The translations under genes were made by a program, and so were the position numbers. Below, one piece after another: positions 52,913 to 61,187 of a DNA stretch of 64,000 bases. The notes under the pieces are model-generated. The model searched no databases and was not told where the DNA came from. It saw only the letters and a list, made by a program, of their open reading frames with translations. The stretch is taken from positions 16,275 to 80,274 of the forward strand of contig DASWJP010000099.1 of the NCBI GenBank assembly GCA_036397065.1, written 5' to 3'. The first letter of the stretch is position 1. Every line of letters begins with the position of its first letter. Source of the DNA: JAJFGI01 sp036397065 (GTDB taxonomy: Bacteria > Pseudomonadota > Alphaproteobacteria > Kiloniellales > J153).

Positions 52913-53808
52913 GGCGAAGGCTGATGGTCCGCCCCGTCCTGGCCGCGCTGGCCGCCGGTATCCTCCTGGCCGCCTGCGGCCAGTTGCCGCGCCCCTTCCA
53001 GCCCGAGGACAAGAGCGGCAACGCCTTGCTGAACTTGCGCGACGGCGCCGGGATCGTAGTGCAACCGATTGCCGGCGCCCCGACCGCCGGCGGCCAGATC
53101 CTGGCCGAGGCCCTGGTAGCACGGTTGCGCGACCGGGACATTCCGGCCGGCACCGAGAACGGAAATCTGGGCAGCCGGCATCTTATGGGCCGGGCCGCGG
53201 TGCGGCCTTTGCCGGGCGGCCGGGAAGAGATCCTGCTGTATTGGGAAATGCGCGAGCCGGATGGCGGCCGGACCGGCATCCTGACCCAGCGACGCGAGCA
53301 GGCGGCCGGCGCCTGGGCCGCCGGTGCCCCGGCCCTGCTGGAAACCCTGGCCGAAGCGTTGGCGCCCGAGGTGGCGGCCTTGGTGCAGGATCCGGCCCTT
53401 GCATCCAGTCCGCGGGTCAAGGCCGCCGCCATACCCGGCTTTCCCGGGGCCCGCTTGGTGGTTCTGCAAATACCGGGCGCGCCGGGGGATGCGGCGCACA
53501 GCCTGCCAAGCGCCCTGGAAGCGGCCCTGCAGGCCGCCAAGCTGCCGGTGGCCGATCGCATCGGCGACAATGACCTCCTGATCCTCGGCGATGTCGCCGT
53601 GGGGCCCAAGGATGGGGACCTGCAAACGGTCGCCATCCGCTGGTCCTTGGTCAGCGCCCGCGATGATCGGGAATTGGGCGAGATTGCCCAGCAAAACGTG
53701 GTTCCGGCCGGCAGCCTGGACGGTCCCTGGGGCCCGGTGGCCGACGAAGTCGCCCGCGCCGCCGCCTCGGGCTTGCTGGACCTGCTTGGACAGGCGGGAA
53801 AACTCTAA
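52909..53808 (+). CDS. Hypothetical lipoprotein
   Basis: I do not recognise the family. The 299-residue product has an Arg-rich N-terminus, a hydrophobic core and lipobox LLAAC with C23, so it should be an outer- or inner-membrane lipoprotein processed after lgt and Lsp action. The mature part has alternating beta/alpha segments and an RWSLVSARDDRELGEIAQQN stretch. No enzymatic motif is seen. It follows the M24 gene and a tiny overlapping ORF. A 126-base gap then leads to prs. Confidence 0.7.
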   Translation: MRRRLMVRPVLAALAAGILLAACGQLPRPFQPEDKSGNALLNLRDGAGIVVQPIAGAPTAGGQILAEALVARLRDRDIPAGTENGNLGSRHLMGRAAVRPLPGGREEILLYWEMREPDGGRTGILTQRREQAAGAWAAGAPALLETLAEALAPEVAALVQDPALASSPRVKAAAIPGFPGARLVVLQIPGAPGDAAHSLPSALEAALQAAKLPVADRIGDNDLLILGDVAVGPKDGDLQTVAIRWSLVSARDDRELGEIAQQNVVPAGSLDGPWGPVADEVARAAASGLLDLLGQAGKL

Positions 53809-53934
53809 TCCGGCGGCCCGGATCGGGACTGGCAAAAGCGTTTACACAGGCCGGGCACGTTGTTAAGTTCCGCCCGCCCAGCGACGGCCCCGACGGCCGC
53901 CTCGGGCGACGCGCGGATCGGGCGGGCGAGCGGA

Positions 53935-54879
53935 ATGAAAATCCTTACCGGTAATAGCAATCGGCCCCTGGCCGAGGCCATTTCCGCTTATTTGAACCTG
54001 CCCCTGACCCGGGCCAGCGTCCGCCGTTTTTCCGATATGGAGATCTTTGTCGAGATCGACGAGAACGTGCGCGGCGAGGATGTCTTCGTGATCCAGTCCA
54101 CGTCCTACCCGGCGAACGACAATCTCATGGAGCTGCTGGTCGCCCTCGATGCCCTCAAGCGCGGCTCGGCGCGGCGCACCACGGCGGTCATTCCCTATTT
54201 CGGCTATGCCCGCCAGGACCGGAAATCCGGCCCGCGCACGCCCATCTCGGCCAAGCTGGTGGCCAACCTGATCACCTCGGCGGGCGCCGACCGGGTGCTG
54301 ACCCTGGACCTGCATGCCGGCCAGATCCAGGGGTTCTTCGACATCCCGACCGACAATCTCTATGCCGCCCCGGTGTTCGCCAAGGACATCCTGGAGCGCT
54401 CCAACGGCGATGAGATGACCATCATCTCGCCGGATGTGGGTGGCGTGCTGCGGGCCCGGGCCATCGCCAAGCGCCTGGATGCGGAGCTGGCCATCATCGA
54501 CAAGCGGCGCGAGCGTGCCGGCGTCTCCGAAGTCATGCACATCATCGGCGACGTGGAAGGCCGGCGCTGCATCATCCTGGACGACATCGTCGATTCCGCC
54601 GGCACCCTGTGCAATGCGGCCGGCGCCTTGATGGACGCCGGCGCCAAATCGGTATGCGCCTATATCACCCACGGCGTCCTGTCCGGCGGCGCGGTGGCGC
54701 GCGTCTCCTCCTCGCCGCTGGAGGAGTTGGTGATGACCGACAGCATTCAGGCGACCGAGGCCGTGCGCGTGGCGCAGAACATCCGGCAAATCTCCATCGC
54801 CCCCCTGTTGGGCGAGGCGATGAACAGAATCAGCGAAGAGCGTTCGGTTTCAAGTTTGTTCGACTACCCGTCCGGTTGA
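53935..54879 (+). CDS. prs: Ribose-phosphate pyrophosphokinase
   Basis: Prs makes PRPP from ribose-5-phosphate and ATP for nucleotide, histidine and tryptophan synthesis. The 314-residue protein has the RRFSDMEIFVEI start, the flexible loop YFGYARQDRKSGPRTPIS, the TLDLHAGQIQGFF metal/phosphate segment, and the PRPP-binding CIILDDIVDSAGT. ATG 53935 follows GAGCGGA. Downstream, two perfect hairpins separate it from rplY; the first overlaps its stop codon. prs-rplY-pth-ychF is a widely conserved order. Confidence 0.97.
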   Translation: MKILTGNSNRPLAEAISAYLNLPLTRASVRRFSDMEIFVEIDENVRGEDVFVIQSTSYPANDNLMELLVALDALKRGSARRTTAVIPYFGYARQDRKSGPRTPISAKLVANLITSAGADRVLTLDLHAGQIQGFFDIPTDNLYAAPVFAKDILERSNGDEMTIISPDVGGVLRARAIAKRLDAELAIIDKRRERAGVSEVMHIIGDVEGRRCIILDDIVDSAGTLCNAAGALMDAGAKSVCAYITHGVLSGGAVARVSSSPLEELVMTDSIQATEAVRVAQNIRQISIAPLLGEAMNRISEERSVSSLFDYPSG

Positions 54880-54916
54880 GGACGGGTTCATCGCCCGGCA
54901 CCCCTGGAGGCCGGGC
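54866..54916 (+). terminator. Two adjacent perfect hairpins between prs and rplY
   Basis: ACCCGTCC (54866-54873) and GGACGGGT (54880-54887) form an 8-bp stem whose 6-base loop contains the prs stop codon. GCCCGGC (54893-54899) and GCCGGGC (54910-54916) form a 7-bp stem just after. Neither is followed by a T tract. They may attenuate read-through or mark a processing or regulatory site for the L25 message. Confidence 0.5.
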
Positions 54917-54942
54917 CTATTCGCGAAGAAGGAGCGACCAAG

Positions 54943-55623
54943 ATGAGCATCGTCACATCCATCCCGGCAGAGCCACGGACCGGAGCCGGTAAGGGGCCGG
55001 CCCGAGCCATGCGCCGCGCCGGCCGCGTCCCCGCCGTGGTTTACGGCGCCAAACAGCCTCCCAGCATGATCAGCGTGGATCCCAAGGATTTGATGCGGGC
55101 GCTGCGCGCCGGCAGTTTCCTGGCCACGGTGTTCGATGTCGACGTCGACGGCAAGACTGAGCGGGTGCTGCCCCGCGACGTGCAGTTCGATCCCCTGACG
55201 GATCGGCCGCTGCACGTGGATTTCCTGCGCGTCTCGCCGACCACCACGGTCACCGTGGATATCCCCGTGGCCTTCCGCAATGAAGAGGCATCGCCGGGTC
55301 TCAAGCGCGGCGGCCTGCTGAATATCGTGCGCCACGAGATCGAGGCCCATTGCCGGGCCGATGCCATCCCGCATCACATCGAGGTGGACCTGACCGGCCT
55401 GGATATCGGCGACAGCGTGCATATCAGCATGGTGACCTTGCCGGAAGGCGTGCGGCCGACCATCACCGACCGCGACTTCACCGTCGCCACCATCGCCGCG
55501 CCGACCGTGGTGCAGGAAGAGACCGCCGCGGCGGCCGCTCCGGCCGAGGGCGAGGAAGGCGAAGCGCCCGAAGGCGAGGAAGGCGAAGAGGAAAAAGCGG
55601 ACGAAAAGTCCGCCGAGGACTAG
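54943..55623 (+). CDS. rplY: 50S ribosomal protein L25 (CTC form)
   Basis: L25 binds 5S rRNA. This is the long general-stress (CTC/TL5) form of 226 residues: an N-terminal RNA-binding beta-barrel (GKGPARAMRRAGRVPAVVYG, about 16-35), then the C-terminal TL5 domain. It ends in a strongly acidic low-complexity tail of about 38 residues made of E/G/A/K, partly repeated (GEEGEAPEGEEGEEE). Such tails are common in alphaproteobacterial L25. GAAGGAGCGACC precedes ATG 54943. Confidence 0.97.
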   Translation: MSIVTSIPAEPRTGAGKGPARAMRRAGRVPAVVYGAKQPPSMISVDPKDLMRALRAGSFLATVFDVDVDGKTERVLPRDVQFDPLTDRPLHVDFLRVSPTTTVTVDIPVAFRNEEASPGLKRGGLLNIVRHEIEAHCRADAIPHHIEVDLTGLDIGDSVHISMVTLPEGVRPTITDRDFTVATIAAPTVVQEETAAAAAPAEGEEGEAPEGEEGEEEKADEKSAED

Positions 55624-55641
55624 AGGTTCGGCGGATCGGTC

Positions 55642-56286
55642 ATGCTTTTGCTCGTTGGCCTGGGCAATCCGGGTCCGCGCCATGCCGGCAACCGGCACAA
55701 CATCGGATTCATGGCGGTGGACGAGGTCGTCCGCCGCCATTCCTTTGGCCCGTGGCGGGCGCGCTTTCAGGGGCAGGTGACGGAAGGGCGCATCGGTCCG
55801 CACAAGGTTCTCGCCCTCAAGCCCGAGACCTACATGAACGAGTCCGGCCAATCGGTGGGCGCGGCGCTGCGTTTTTACAAGCTGGAGCCACTTGCGGTGA
55901 CCGTGCTTTACGACGAAATCGACCTGCGGCCAGGCAAGGTCAAGGTCAAGCTGAATGGCGGGCATGCTGGGCACAATGGCCTGCGCAGCATCGATGCCCA
56001 CATCGGCAAGGAGTACTGGCGCGTGCGCCTGGGCATCGGCCACCCCGGCGACAAGGACCTGGTGCATGCCCACGTGTTGAGCAATTTCGCGAAAGCCGAA
56101 CTGGTGTGGCTCGAGCCGCTGCTGGCCGCGGTCGCCGAGGAAATGCCCCGGCTGCTGGAGGGCGACGAGAGCGGCTTCATGTCGCGGGTCGCGCATCACA
56201 CCGCCCCGCCCAAGCCGAAGGCAGACCCCGCCGCCGCCCCCGGCGATGCGGCGGACAAGCCGGAAGACGGCGGCGATGGGATTTAA
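55642..56286 (+). CDS. pth: Peptidyl-tRNA hydrolase
   Basis: Pth releases peptides from prematurely dropped peptidyl-tRNA. The 214-residue protein has LVGLGNPGPRHAGNRHNIGF, with the catalytic histidine in RHNIG, then KPETYMNESG, the YDEIDLRPGKVKVK strand and GGHAGHNGLRSI. The C-terminal 25 residues are Pro/Ala/Asp-rich. It overlaps ychF by 11 bases. Confidence 0.96.
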   Translation: MLLLVGLGNPGPRHAGNRHNIGFMAVDEVVRRHSFGPWRARFQGQVTEGRIGPHKVLALKPETYMNESGQSVGAALRFYKLEPLAVTVLYDEIDLRPGKVKVKLNGGHAGHNGLRSIDAHIGKEYWRVRLGIGHPGDKDLVHAHVLSNFAKAELVWLEPLLAAVAEEMPRLLEGDESGFMSRVAHHTAPPKPKADPAAAPGDAADKPEDGGDGI

Positions 56287-57373
56287 TTGCGGCATCGTCG
56301 GCCTGCCCAATGTGGGCAAGTCCACCTTGTTCAACGCCCTGACCGAAACCGCCGCGGCGGAAGCGGCCAACTACCCCTTTTGCACCATCGAGCCGAACGT
56401 GGGCCGCGTCCCGGTGCCCGATCCGCGCCTGCAGGCCATCGCCCGCCTGGCCAAATCGGCCAAGGTGGTGCCGACCTACCTGGAATTCGTCGATATCGCC
56501 GGCCTGGTGCGCGGTGCCTCCAAGGGCGAAGGGCTGGGCAACCAGTTCCTCGGCCACATTCGCGCCGTCGATGCCATCGTCCACGTCTTGCGCTGCTTCG
56601 ACGGCGAGATCACCCATGTGGAAGGCTCAGTCGATCCGGTGCGCGATGCGGAAACCGTGGAAACCGAGCTGATGCTCGCCGATCTGGCCAGCGTGGAGAG
56701 CCAATTCGCGGCGGCACAGAAACGGGCGCGCGGCGGCGAGCCGGAGGCCAAGGCCCGCCTGGCGGTGCTGGAGCCGGTCACCGAGGCCCTGCAGGCCGGC
56801 AAGCCGGCCCGCCAAGTGAAGGTGGCCGAGGCGCTGCGCCCGGCCCTGGCGCAACTGCAATTGCTCAGCGCCAAGCCCGTCCTCTACGTGGCCAACGTGG
56901 AAGAGGCGAACGTGGCCACCGGCAACGCCTATTCCGCACGCATCGCCGCCCGCGCCGAGGCCGAAGGGGCGGCTTGCGTGGTGGTCTCCGCCGCCATCGA
57001 GGCGGAAATCGCCGCCCTGGGCGATGCGGCGGAGCGGCAGGATTTTCTGGAAACCCTGGGTCTGGCCGAAACCGGCCTGGCCCGCGTCATCCATGCCGGC
57101 TACGGGCTACTCGATCTGATCACGTTCTTCACCGCCGGCCCCAAGGAAGCCCGCGCCTGGACCGTCCGCCGCGGCACCAGGGCGGCGCAAGCCGCCGGCG
57201 TCATTCACAGCGACTTCGAGCGCGGTTTCATCCGCGCCGAAACCATCGCCTATGACGACTATATCGCCTGCGGCGGCGAACAAGGCGCCAAGGACGCCGG
57301 GCGCATGCGCGCCGAAGGTCGCGACTATGTGACCCGCGACGGCGACATATACCTCTTCCGCTTTAACGTCTGA
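56276..57373 (+). CDS. ychF: Ribosome-binding ATPase YchF
   Basis: YchF is an Obg-family P-loop protein that prefers ATP and binds ribosomes and is linked to oxidative stress responses. The 365-residue protein has GLPNVGKSTLFNAL (P-loop, about 8-21), the DIAGLVRGASKGEGLGNQFL switch region, a coiled-coil insertion (about 130-165) and a C-terminal TGS domain. The G4 region reads LYVANVEE, giving relaxed nucleotide specificity. ATG 56276 lies inside the end of pth. Confidence 0.97.
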   Translation: MGFNCGIVGLPNVGKSTLFNALTETAAAEAANYPFCTIEPNVGRVPVPDPRLQAIARLAKSAKVVPTYLEFVDIAGLVRGASKGEGLGNQFLGHIRAVDAIVHVLRCFDGEITHVEGSVDPVRDAETVETELMLADLASVESQFAAAQKRARGGEPEAKARLAVLEPVTEALQAGKPARQVKVAEALRPALAQLQLLSAKPVLYVANVEEANVATGNAYSARIAARAEAEGAACVVVSAAIEAEIAALGDAAERQDFLETLGLAETGLARVIHAGYGLLDLITFFTAGPKEARAWTVRRGTRAAQAAGVIHSDFERGFIRAETIAYDDYIACGGEQGAKDAGRMRAEGRDYVTRDGDIYLFRFNV

Positions 57374-57417
57374 GGCCATACATACAGTCGAAGTGTCATT
57401 CCATGGGAGGCAGCCTC

Positions 57418-57798
57418 ATGAGCAGCACACAATCAGCCCGGTCCGCAGCGGCCCCGAAGCCGGCGCAGCCGCTTATCCGCATCGAGCCGCACCCGGGGAT
57501 CGCCCAGGCGACGTTGAAAGGCCAGATCGTGGCGGAGAGCACCGCGGCCCTGGTGCTGCGGGATGGCGGCTATCCGCCGCGCATCTATTTCCCCAGGGGC
57601 GATGTGCGCATGGACCTGCTGACCGCGACCGCGCGAAGCACCCATTGCCCGCACAAGGGCAATGCCTCGTACTGGACCGTGACCGCCGGTGGCACCGCGG
57701 CACCGGACGTGGCCTGGTCCTATCGAACCCCGCATGACGGCGTGGCGGCGATCGGCGACCACATCAGCTTCGCCGAACCGGTGGTCACCGAGCCATAG
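57418..57798 (+). CDS. DUF427 domain-containing protein
   Basis: A 126-residue DUF427 protein of unknown function. The domain is a small beta-fold: the conserved RGDVRMDLL, THCPHKGNASYW with C-P-H-K, and VAWSYRTP segments are all visible. ATG 57418 has GGGAGG at correct spacing; ATG 57403 is less likely. It is convergent with the cyclase gene with 20 bases between stops. The conserved Cys-Pro-His-Lys motif hints at a ligand or metal site. Confidence 0.92.
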   Translation: MSSTQSARSAAAPKPAQPLIRIEPHPGIAQATLKGQIVAESTAALVLRDGGYPPRIYFPRGDVRMDLLTATARSTHCPHKGNASYWTVTAGGTAAPDVAWSYRTPHDGVAAIGDHISFAEPVVTEP

Positions 57799-57818
57799 AG
57801 CCGCCACGCAACGCGGAA

Positions 57819-59078
57819 CTACCTGCGGTCTGCCTCTGCCGTTGGCGCGCAGACCTCGATCGGCTCGCCCACACCGCGCAGCTTGTGATGCCCCAACCGA
57901 AGCCATTCGGCCGGCGCGTTGCGCGCAAAATTTTCGGTGGCCAATACCGGATGGCCCAACTCCTTGGTCAGGGCCTCGAGCCGCGCCACTTCGTTGACCG
58001 TCGGACCGATGACCGAGAACGAGACGCGCTCCGGAACGCCGATATTGCCGAAGAGCACCTCGCCCACATGCAGCCCCAAGCCAAAGGATAGCGGCTCGGC
58101 CCCGGCTTTTTCCCGATCCGCGTTGGTGGCGGTCAGCCGCCGTTGCGCATCACGGCTCGCCGCCAGCGCCCGCTTGCAGGCTTGCTTCGCGGTCACTTGC
58201 CCCTTGCCGATGGGGAAAATCGCCAGCACGGCGTCACCGATGAAGTTCAGGATGTCTCCTCCGTGGGCCAGCACCGCGCCACCAGCGCATTCGAAATAGT
58301 CGTTGAGGACCTGAATATAATCGTGTTGCGACAAGGCGTCGGCCAAACGCGTCGAATCGCGGAGATCGCTGTACCAGATGACGGCATCGATCGTATCCCC
58401 TTCGCCGCGCCGGATCTGGCCGCTGAGGACACGCCGCCCGGCGTCTGGCCCCAGGTACGTCGTCACCACGTTGCGGGCAATCTGGTCTCTGATCCGCATT
58501 TTGCAGGCGACCCCGAGCCGCCGCTGGAGGCGCAGCAACGCCTGGATATCCGGATCGCTGAAGCCCGATGGCCGGTCGGTCGCCCAGGAGCCGACCATGC
58601 CGTCCATTTTGCCACCCCCGAATTCGACGATGTATGCCAGATAATCCGTCGCACCCATGTCACGGAGTTCCGTCAGCACGGGGAAATCCAGCAACGCTTC
58701 GCGCCCCACCAATTGTCGCCGCAAGAACGGGATCCGGTTCTGGATCAAGTGGTAGAGAGGGTTGATCTTGAACCTGTCGGGATATTGCCCGTCTGTATGC
58801 TGATAACTCTCCAGTTCAACCCCGCGGCCGCGCAGCCATGTCATGCCCATGCCGCTGTAGAGCGGGTGCAGGACCGTAAACGCGATATGGCCGCGCCAAA
58901 GCGGAACACCCGCCGCCAGCACACGCGCGCAGCAGCCCTCGTATATGCTCTCGAAGTCCGTTTCCTCCAGCGCTTGTGTCATCAGCCAATTTGCGACCTC
59001 GTCGATGAGACTCGGCGCAAGGGCGGCGGGCTGAGACCGTTTTGCTGCGGCGGGGCTGGTCACTTTCGCTTTCGACAC
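57819..59078 (-). CDS. Class III adenylate/guanylate cyclase
   Basis: A 419-residue protein with an uncharacterised alpha-helical N-terminal region (about 1-210) and a class III nucleotide cyclase domain (about 235-400). The two metal aspartates lie in YSDLRDSTRLAD and FIGDAVLAIFP, and the transition-state-stabilising asparagine/arginine region is GPTVNEVARLEAL. The N-terminal region resembles that of other alphaproteobacterial adenylate cyclases of this class. No TM helices are seen, so it should be cytosolic. Confidence 0.93.
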   Translation of the reverse strand: MSKAKVTSPAAAKRSQPAALAPSLIDEVANWLMTQALEETDFESIYEGCCARVLAAGVPLWRGHIAFTVLHPLYSGMGMTWLRGRGVELESYQHTDGQYPDRFKINPLYHLIQNRIPFLRRQLVGREALLDFPVLTELRDMGATDYLAYIVEFGGGKMDGMVGSWATDRPSGFSDPDIQALLRLQRRLGVACKMRIRDQIARNVVTTYLGPDAGRRVLSGQIRRGEGDTIDAVIWYSDLRDSTRLADALSQHDYIQVLNDYFECAGGAVLAHGGDILNFIGDAVLAIFPIGKGQVTAKQACKRALAASRDAQRRLTATNADREKAGAEPLSFGLGLHVGEVLFGNIGVPERVSFSVIGPTVNEVARLEALTKELGHPVLATENFARNAPAEWLRLGHHKLRGVGEPIEVCAPTAEADRR

Positions 59079-59177
59079 GGCGAAAGCTTAACGCGTGGAC
59101 CGGCAAGCGTCACCGGCGAACTCACTTAGAATGCTTCGCGTGGACCTGGCGACCAGATCCTTGGCCTGATCGGGGAC

Positions 59178-59804
59178 TTAACCGGGGGGCTGTTTGGCCG
59201 CGCTGCCGCGCACGGCGGCCAACTCCGCTTCCAGTTCATCGATGCGAGTCTGCAACCGGGCAAGCGCAGCGGCGACGTCATCCTCCGCGTAGCGGCGGGG
59301 AATGTGTTGCGGACAATTGATGTCCCAGGCCTCGACGGCGAAGATGATCGCCCGCTCGGGATGGCTTTTTCCGCCGGGATCGGCCAGCCGGCTGATGAGT
59401 TCCCCATCGTCCTCGACGACCCGGGCGCGGCCCCACACCTTGATGCGCTGGCGGTTGGCATAATCCATGAGAAAGATGCAGGCGCGGTCGTTCTCCGACA
59501 GATTGCCGACGGTGATGTATTGCCGGTTGCCCTTCACGTCGGCAAAGGCCAGGTGGCGTTCGTCAAGCACCTTGAGAAACCCCTTCGCGCCGCCCCGGTG
59601 CTGGATATAGGGCTGGCCCTCGGCGCTGGCGGTCGCCAGATAGAACGAATCGCGCTGGGCAACGAAGGCTGCCAAGTCCCCATCGATCGCATGGCGCCAG
59701 CCGCCCCGCTCTTCCATGCGCGCATAAGTGCCGCGCGAGCCAAGGCGTTCCTGGGCCGCCTTGACTGCCGGGGTGAAGGCCACGTCGCTGACCGGTTTGC
59801 TCAT
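59178..59804 (-). CDS. Pyridoxamine 5'-phosphate oxidase family protein
   Basis: A 208-residue split-barrel flavoprotein of the PNPOx-like group. It has FYLATASAEGQPYIQHRGGAKGFLKVLD, LAFADVKGNRQYITVGNLSENDRACIFLMDY and RIKVWGRARVVED, which together form the FMN site. The C-terminus is a short coiled coil (AALARLQTRIDELEAELAAVR). It is not vitamin B6 PdxH; family members reduce F420-, FMN- or heme-like ligands or protect from oxidants. It is divergent from a TetR gene and shares a palindromic promoter with it, so it is almost surely the TetR target. Confidence 0.9.
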   Translation of the reverse strand: MSKPVSDVAFTPAVKAAQERLGSRGTYARMEERGGWRHAIDGDLAAFVAQRDSFYLATASAEGQPYIQHRGGAKGFLKVLDERHLAFADVKGNRQYITVGNLSENDRACIFLMDYANRQRIKVWGRARVVEDDGELISRLADPGGKSHPERAIIFAVEAWDINCPQHIPRRYAEDDVAAALARLQTRIDELEAELAAVRGSAAKQPPG

Positions 59805-59871
59805 GCCTGGACTCCCTGGGTGCCAACCCGCCGTCACGGCGGGAGCAACGTTCGAACCCTTCCGCCGCAAC

Positions 59872-59919
59872 AGCCGGATTATATATAGACAGACAAGTCT
59901 GTCTATATATAATCCGGCT
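59872..59919. promoter_or_regulatory. 48-bp palindrome: two mirror-image promoters and TetR operator
   Basis: The 23-base arms 59872-59894 and 59897-59919 are perfect inverted repeats around AA. Rightward, TAGACA (59886-59891) and TATAAT (59908-59913) are 16 bases apart. By symmetry the same boxes serve leftward transcription (TATAAT at 59878-59883, TAGACA at 59900-59905). The core TAGACAGACAAGTCTGTCTA is a typical TetR-type operator. The palindrome touches the TetR start codon at 59920, so the predicted rightward transcript starts at or next to the A of ATG (leaderless). Confidence 0.8.
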
Positions 59920-60477
59920 ATGAATCGCCGCGACCATCTGATGCACACCGCCGAGCATCTGTTTCAGCAGAACGGCTACCGGGCGACCGGCATCGACCGG
60001 ATTTTGGCCGAATCCGGTGTCGCCAAGATGACCCTCTACAAATACTTCCCGTCCAAGGACGATCTGGTGCTGGCCGTTCTGCGCGGCCGCGCAGCTCGCT
60101 GGCGCGCCTGGCTGGAAACAGCGGTCGCCAGCCGCGCCGAGACACCGCGCGAGCGGATGCTGGCGGTGTTCGATCTTTTCGAGGAATGGTTCGAATCGCC
60201 CGACTTTACCGGCTGCCTGTTCATCAAGGCCGCGTCGGAGTATGGCGACCGCAACGACCCGGTGCACCAGGCGGCGGCCGAGCACCACCGCAATCTTCTC
60301 GCCTATCTGCGCGATCTCGCCGTTGCCGCCCGGGCCCGGCGTCCGATGCAACTGGCCCGGCAACTCATGCTGCTGGCCATCGGCGCCACCGCCGTCACCC
60401 AGGTCAACGGCCCCGTCGGCGCCGGCCGGGAAGCGCGCGAGACCGCGGCACTCCTGCTGGCCCAGGCCCTCGACTAG
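59920..60477 (+). CDS. TetR family transcriptional repressor
   Basis: A 185-residue TetR/AcrR regulator. The HTH reads AEHLFQQNGYRATGIDRILAESGVAKMTLYKYFPSKDDL; the C-terminal domain has TGCLFIKAASEYGD and is of the TetR_C_16 / NemR-like kind, with a cysteine (C89) in FTGCLF that could sense electrophiles or oxidants. It starts right after the palindrome at 59872-59919 and has no ribosome binding site, consistent with a leaderless message. It likely represses itself and the divergent PNPOx gene. It overlaps the convergent PAP2 gene by four bases. Confidence 0.92.
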   Translation: MNRRDHLMHTAEHLFQQNGYRATGIDRILAESGVAKMTLYKYFPSKDDLVLAVLRGRAARWRAWLETAVASRAETPRERMLAVFDLFEEWFESPDFTGCLFIKAASEYGDRNDPVHQAAAEHHRNLLAYLRDLAVAARARRPMQLARQLMLLAIGATAVTQVNGPVGAGREARETAALLLAQALD

Positions 60478-61187
60478 CCGGGACCGGCCGCAGCCTGCGG
60501 CGAGGGACGCGGCAACAGGATGCGCTCCAGAATCAACACCGTGAGCACGGAGAAGATGCCGGCGAACACCACGTCGCTCAGGAAATGGCCGCCGGCCAGC
60601 ATGCGGCCGAAACCGATCAAAGCGCCAAAGGTCAATGCCGCCGCCACATAACGGGCCCGCTGCCCGGCCACCAGGGCAAAGCCCAGGGTTCCGAATGCAA
60701 ACGCGGCATCGCCGGACACGAACGAGCAATTGCGCGGGCATTGATCGGCGATGACAAAGGCGGGGGTGAACTGTTTGTCGCCGCCGAACTCGACAATCTG
60801 CGACGGCCGCGCCCGACCCCAGTTGTCCTTGAAGATGCCGTTGGCGACGACCCCGGTGCCGATACCGAAGCACAGCAACAAAAACAGGAAGCGCCGCCAA
60901 TCGAGGCCGAAAATGGGCCGGCGGCGGACCAGGGTTACGAGCAGACCGATCGCCAGCACGGCAATGATGATCCGCGCCAGATTGCGTGTTCCCTTCGCCC
61001 ACACGACGCCGATCAGCTCGTGACTCCACAGGAAGGCGCCATCGCCCAGATAGAGCGCCCGGGCCGCGGCCAGGTCGATCTGCGGCACGGCGATGAACAG
61101 CACCGCCGCCGCCACGCCGATGGCCACCGTCAGCCAGATATCGCGCAGACCCGTCAATTCATCGCCCCTGATATCCGTCCAGGTCAT
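60474..61187 (-). CDS. PAP2 family membrane phosphatase
   Basis: A 237-residue integral membrane phosphatase with five or six TM helices. Motif C1 is K-x6-RP in KDNWGRARP, and C3 is R-x-L-x-GGHFLSD with the catalytic His and Asp. Motif C2 reads VSGDAA instead of the usual SGH, so the second histidine is replaced by aspartate, as in a subset of lipid A or phospholipid phosphatase homologues. Its start overlaps the ArnT-like gene by 29 bases, indicating co-expression. It probably dephosphorylates a lipid A or polyprenyl-phosphate substrate. Confidence 0.88.
   Translation of the reverse strand: MTWTDIRGDELTGLRDIWLTVAIGVAAAVLFIAVPQIDLAAARALYLGDGAFLWSHELIGVVWAKGTRNLARIIIAVLAIGLLVTLVRRRPIFGLDWRRFLFLLLCFGIGTGVVANGIFKDNWGRARPSQIVEFGGDKQFTPAFVIADQCPRNCSFVSGDAAFAFGTLGFALVAGQRARYVAAALTFGALIGFGRMLAGGHFLSDVVFAGIFSVLTVLILERILLPRPSPQAAAGPG

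Noticed and set aside
55500..55620. Repetitive acidic tail of L25 as a sign of a degenerate gene
   Set aside because: Glu/Gly/Ala-rich tails are common in alphaproteobacterial L25 proteins and the frame is intact.
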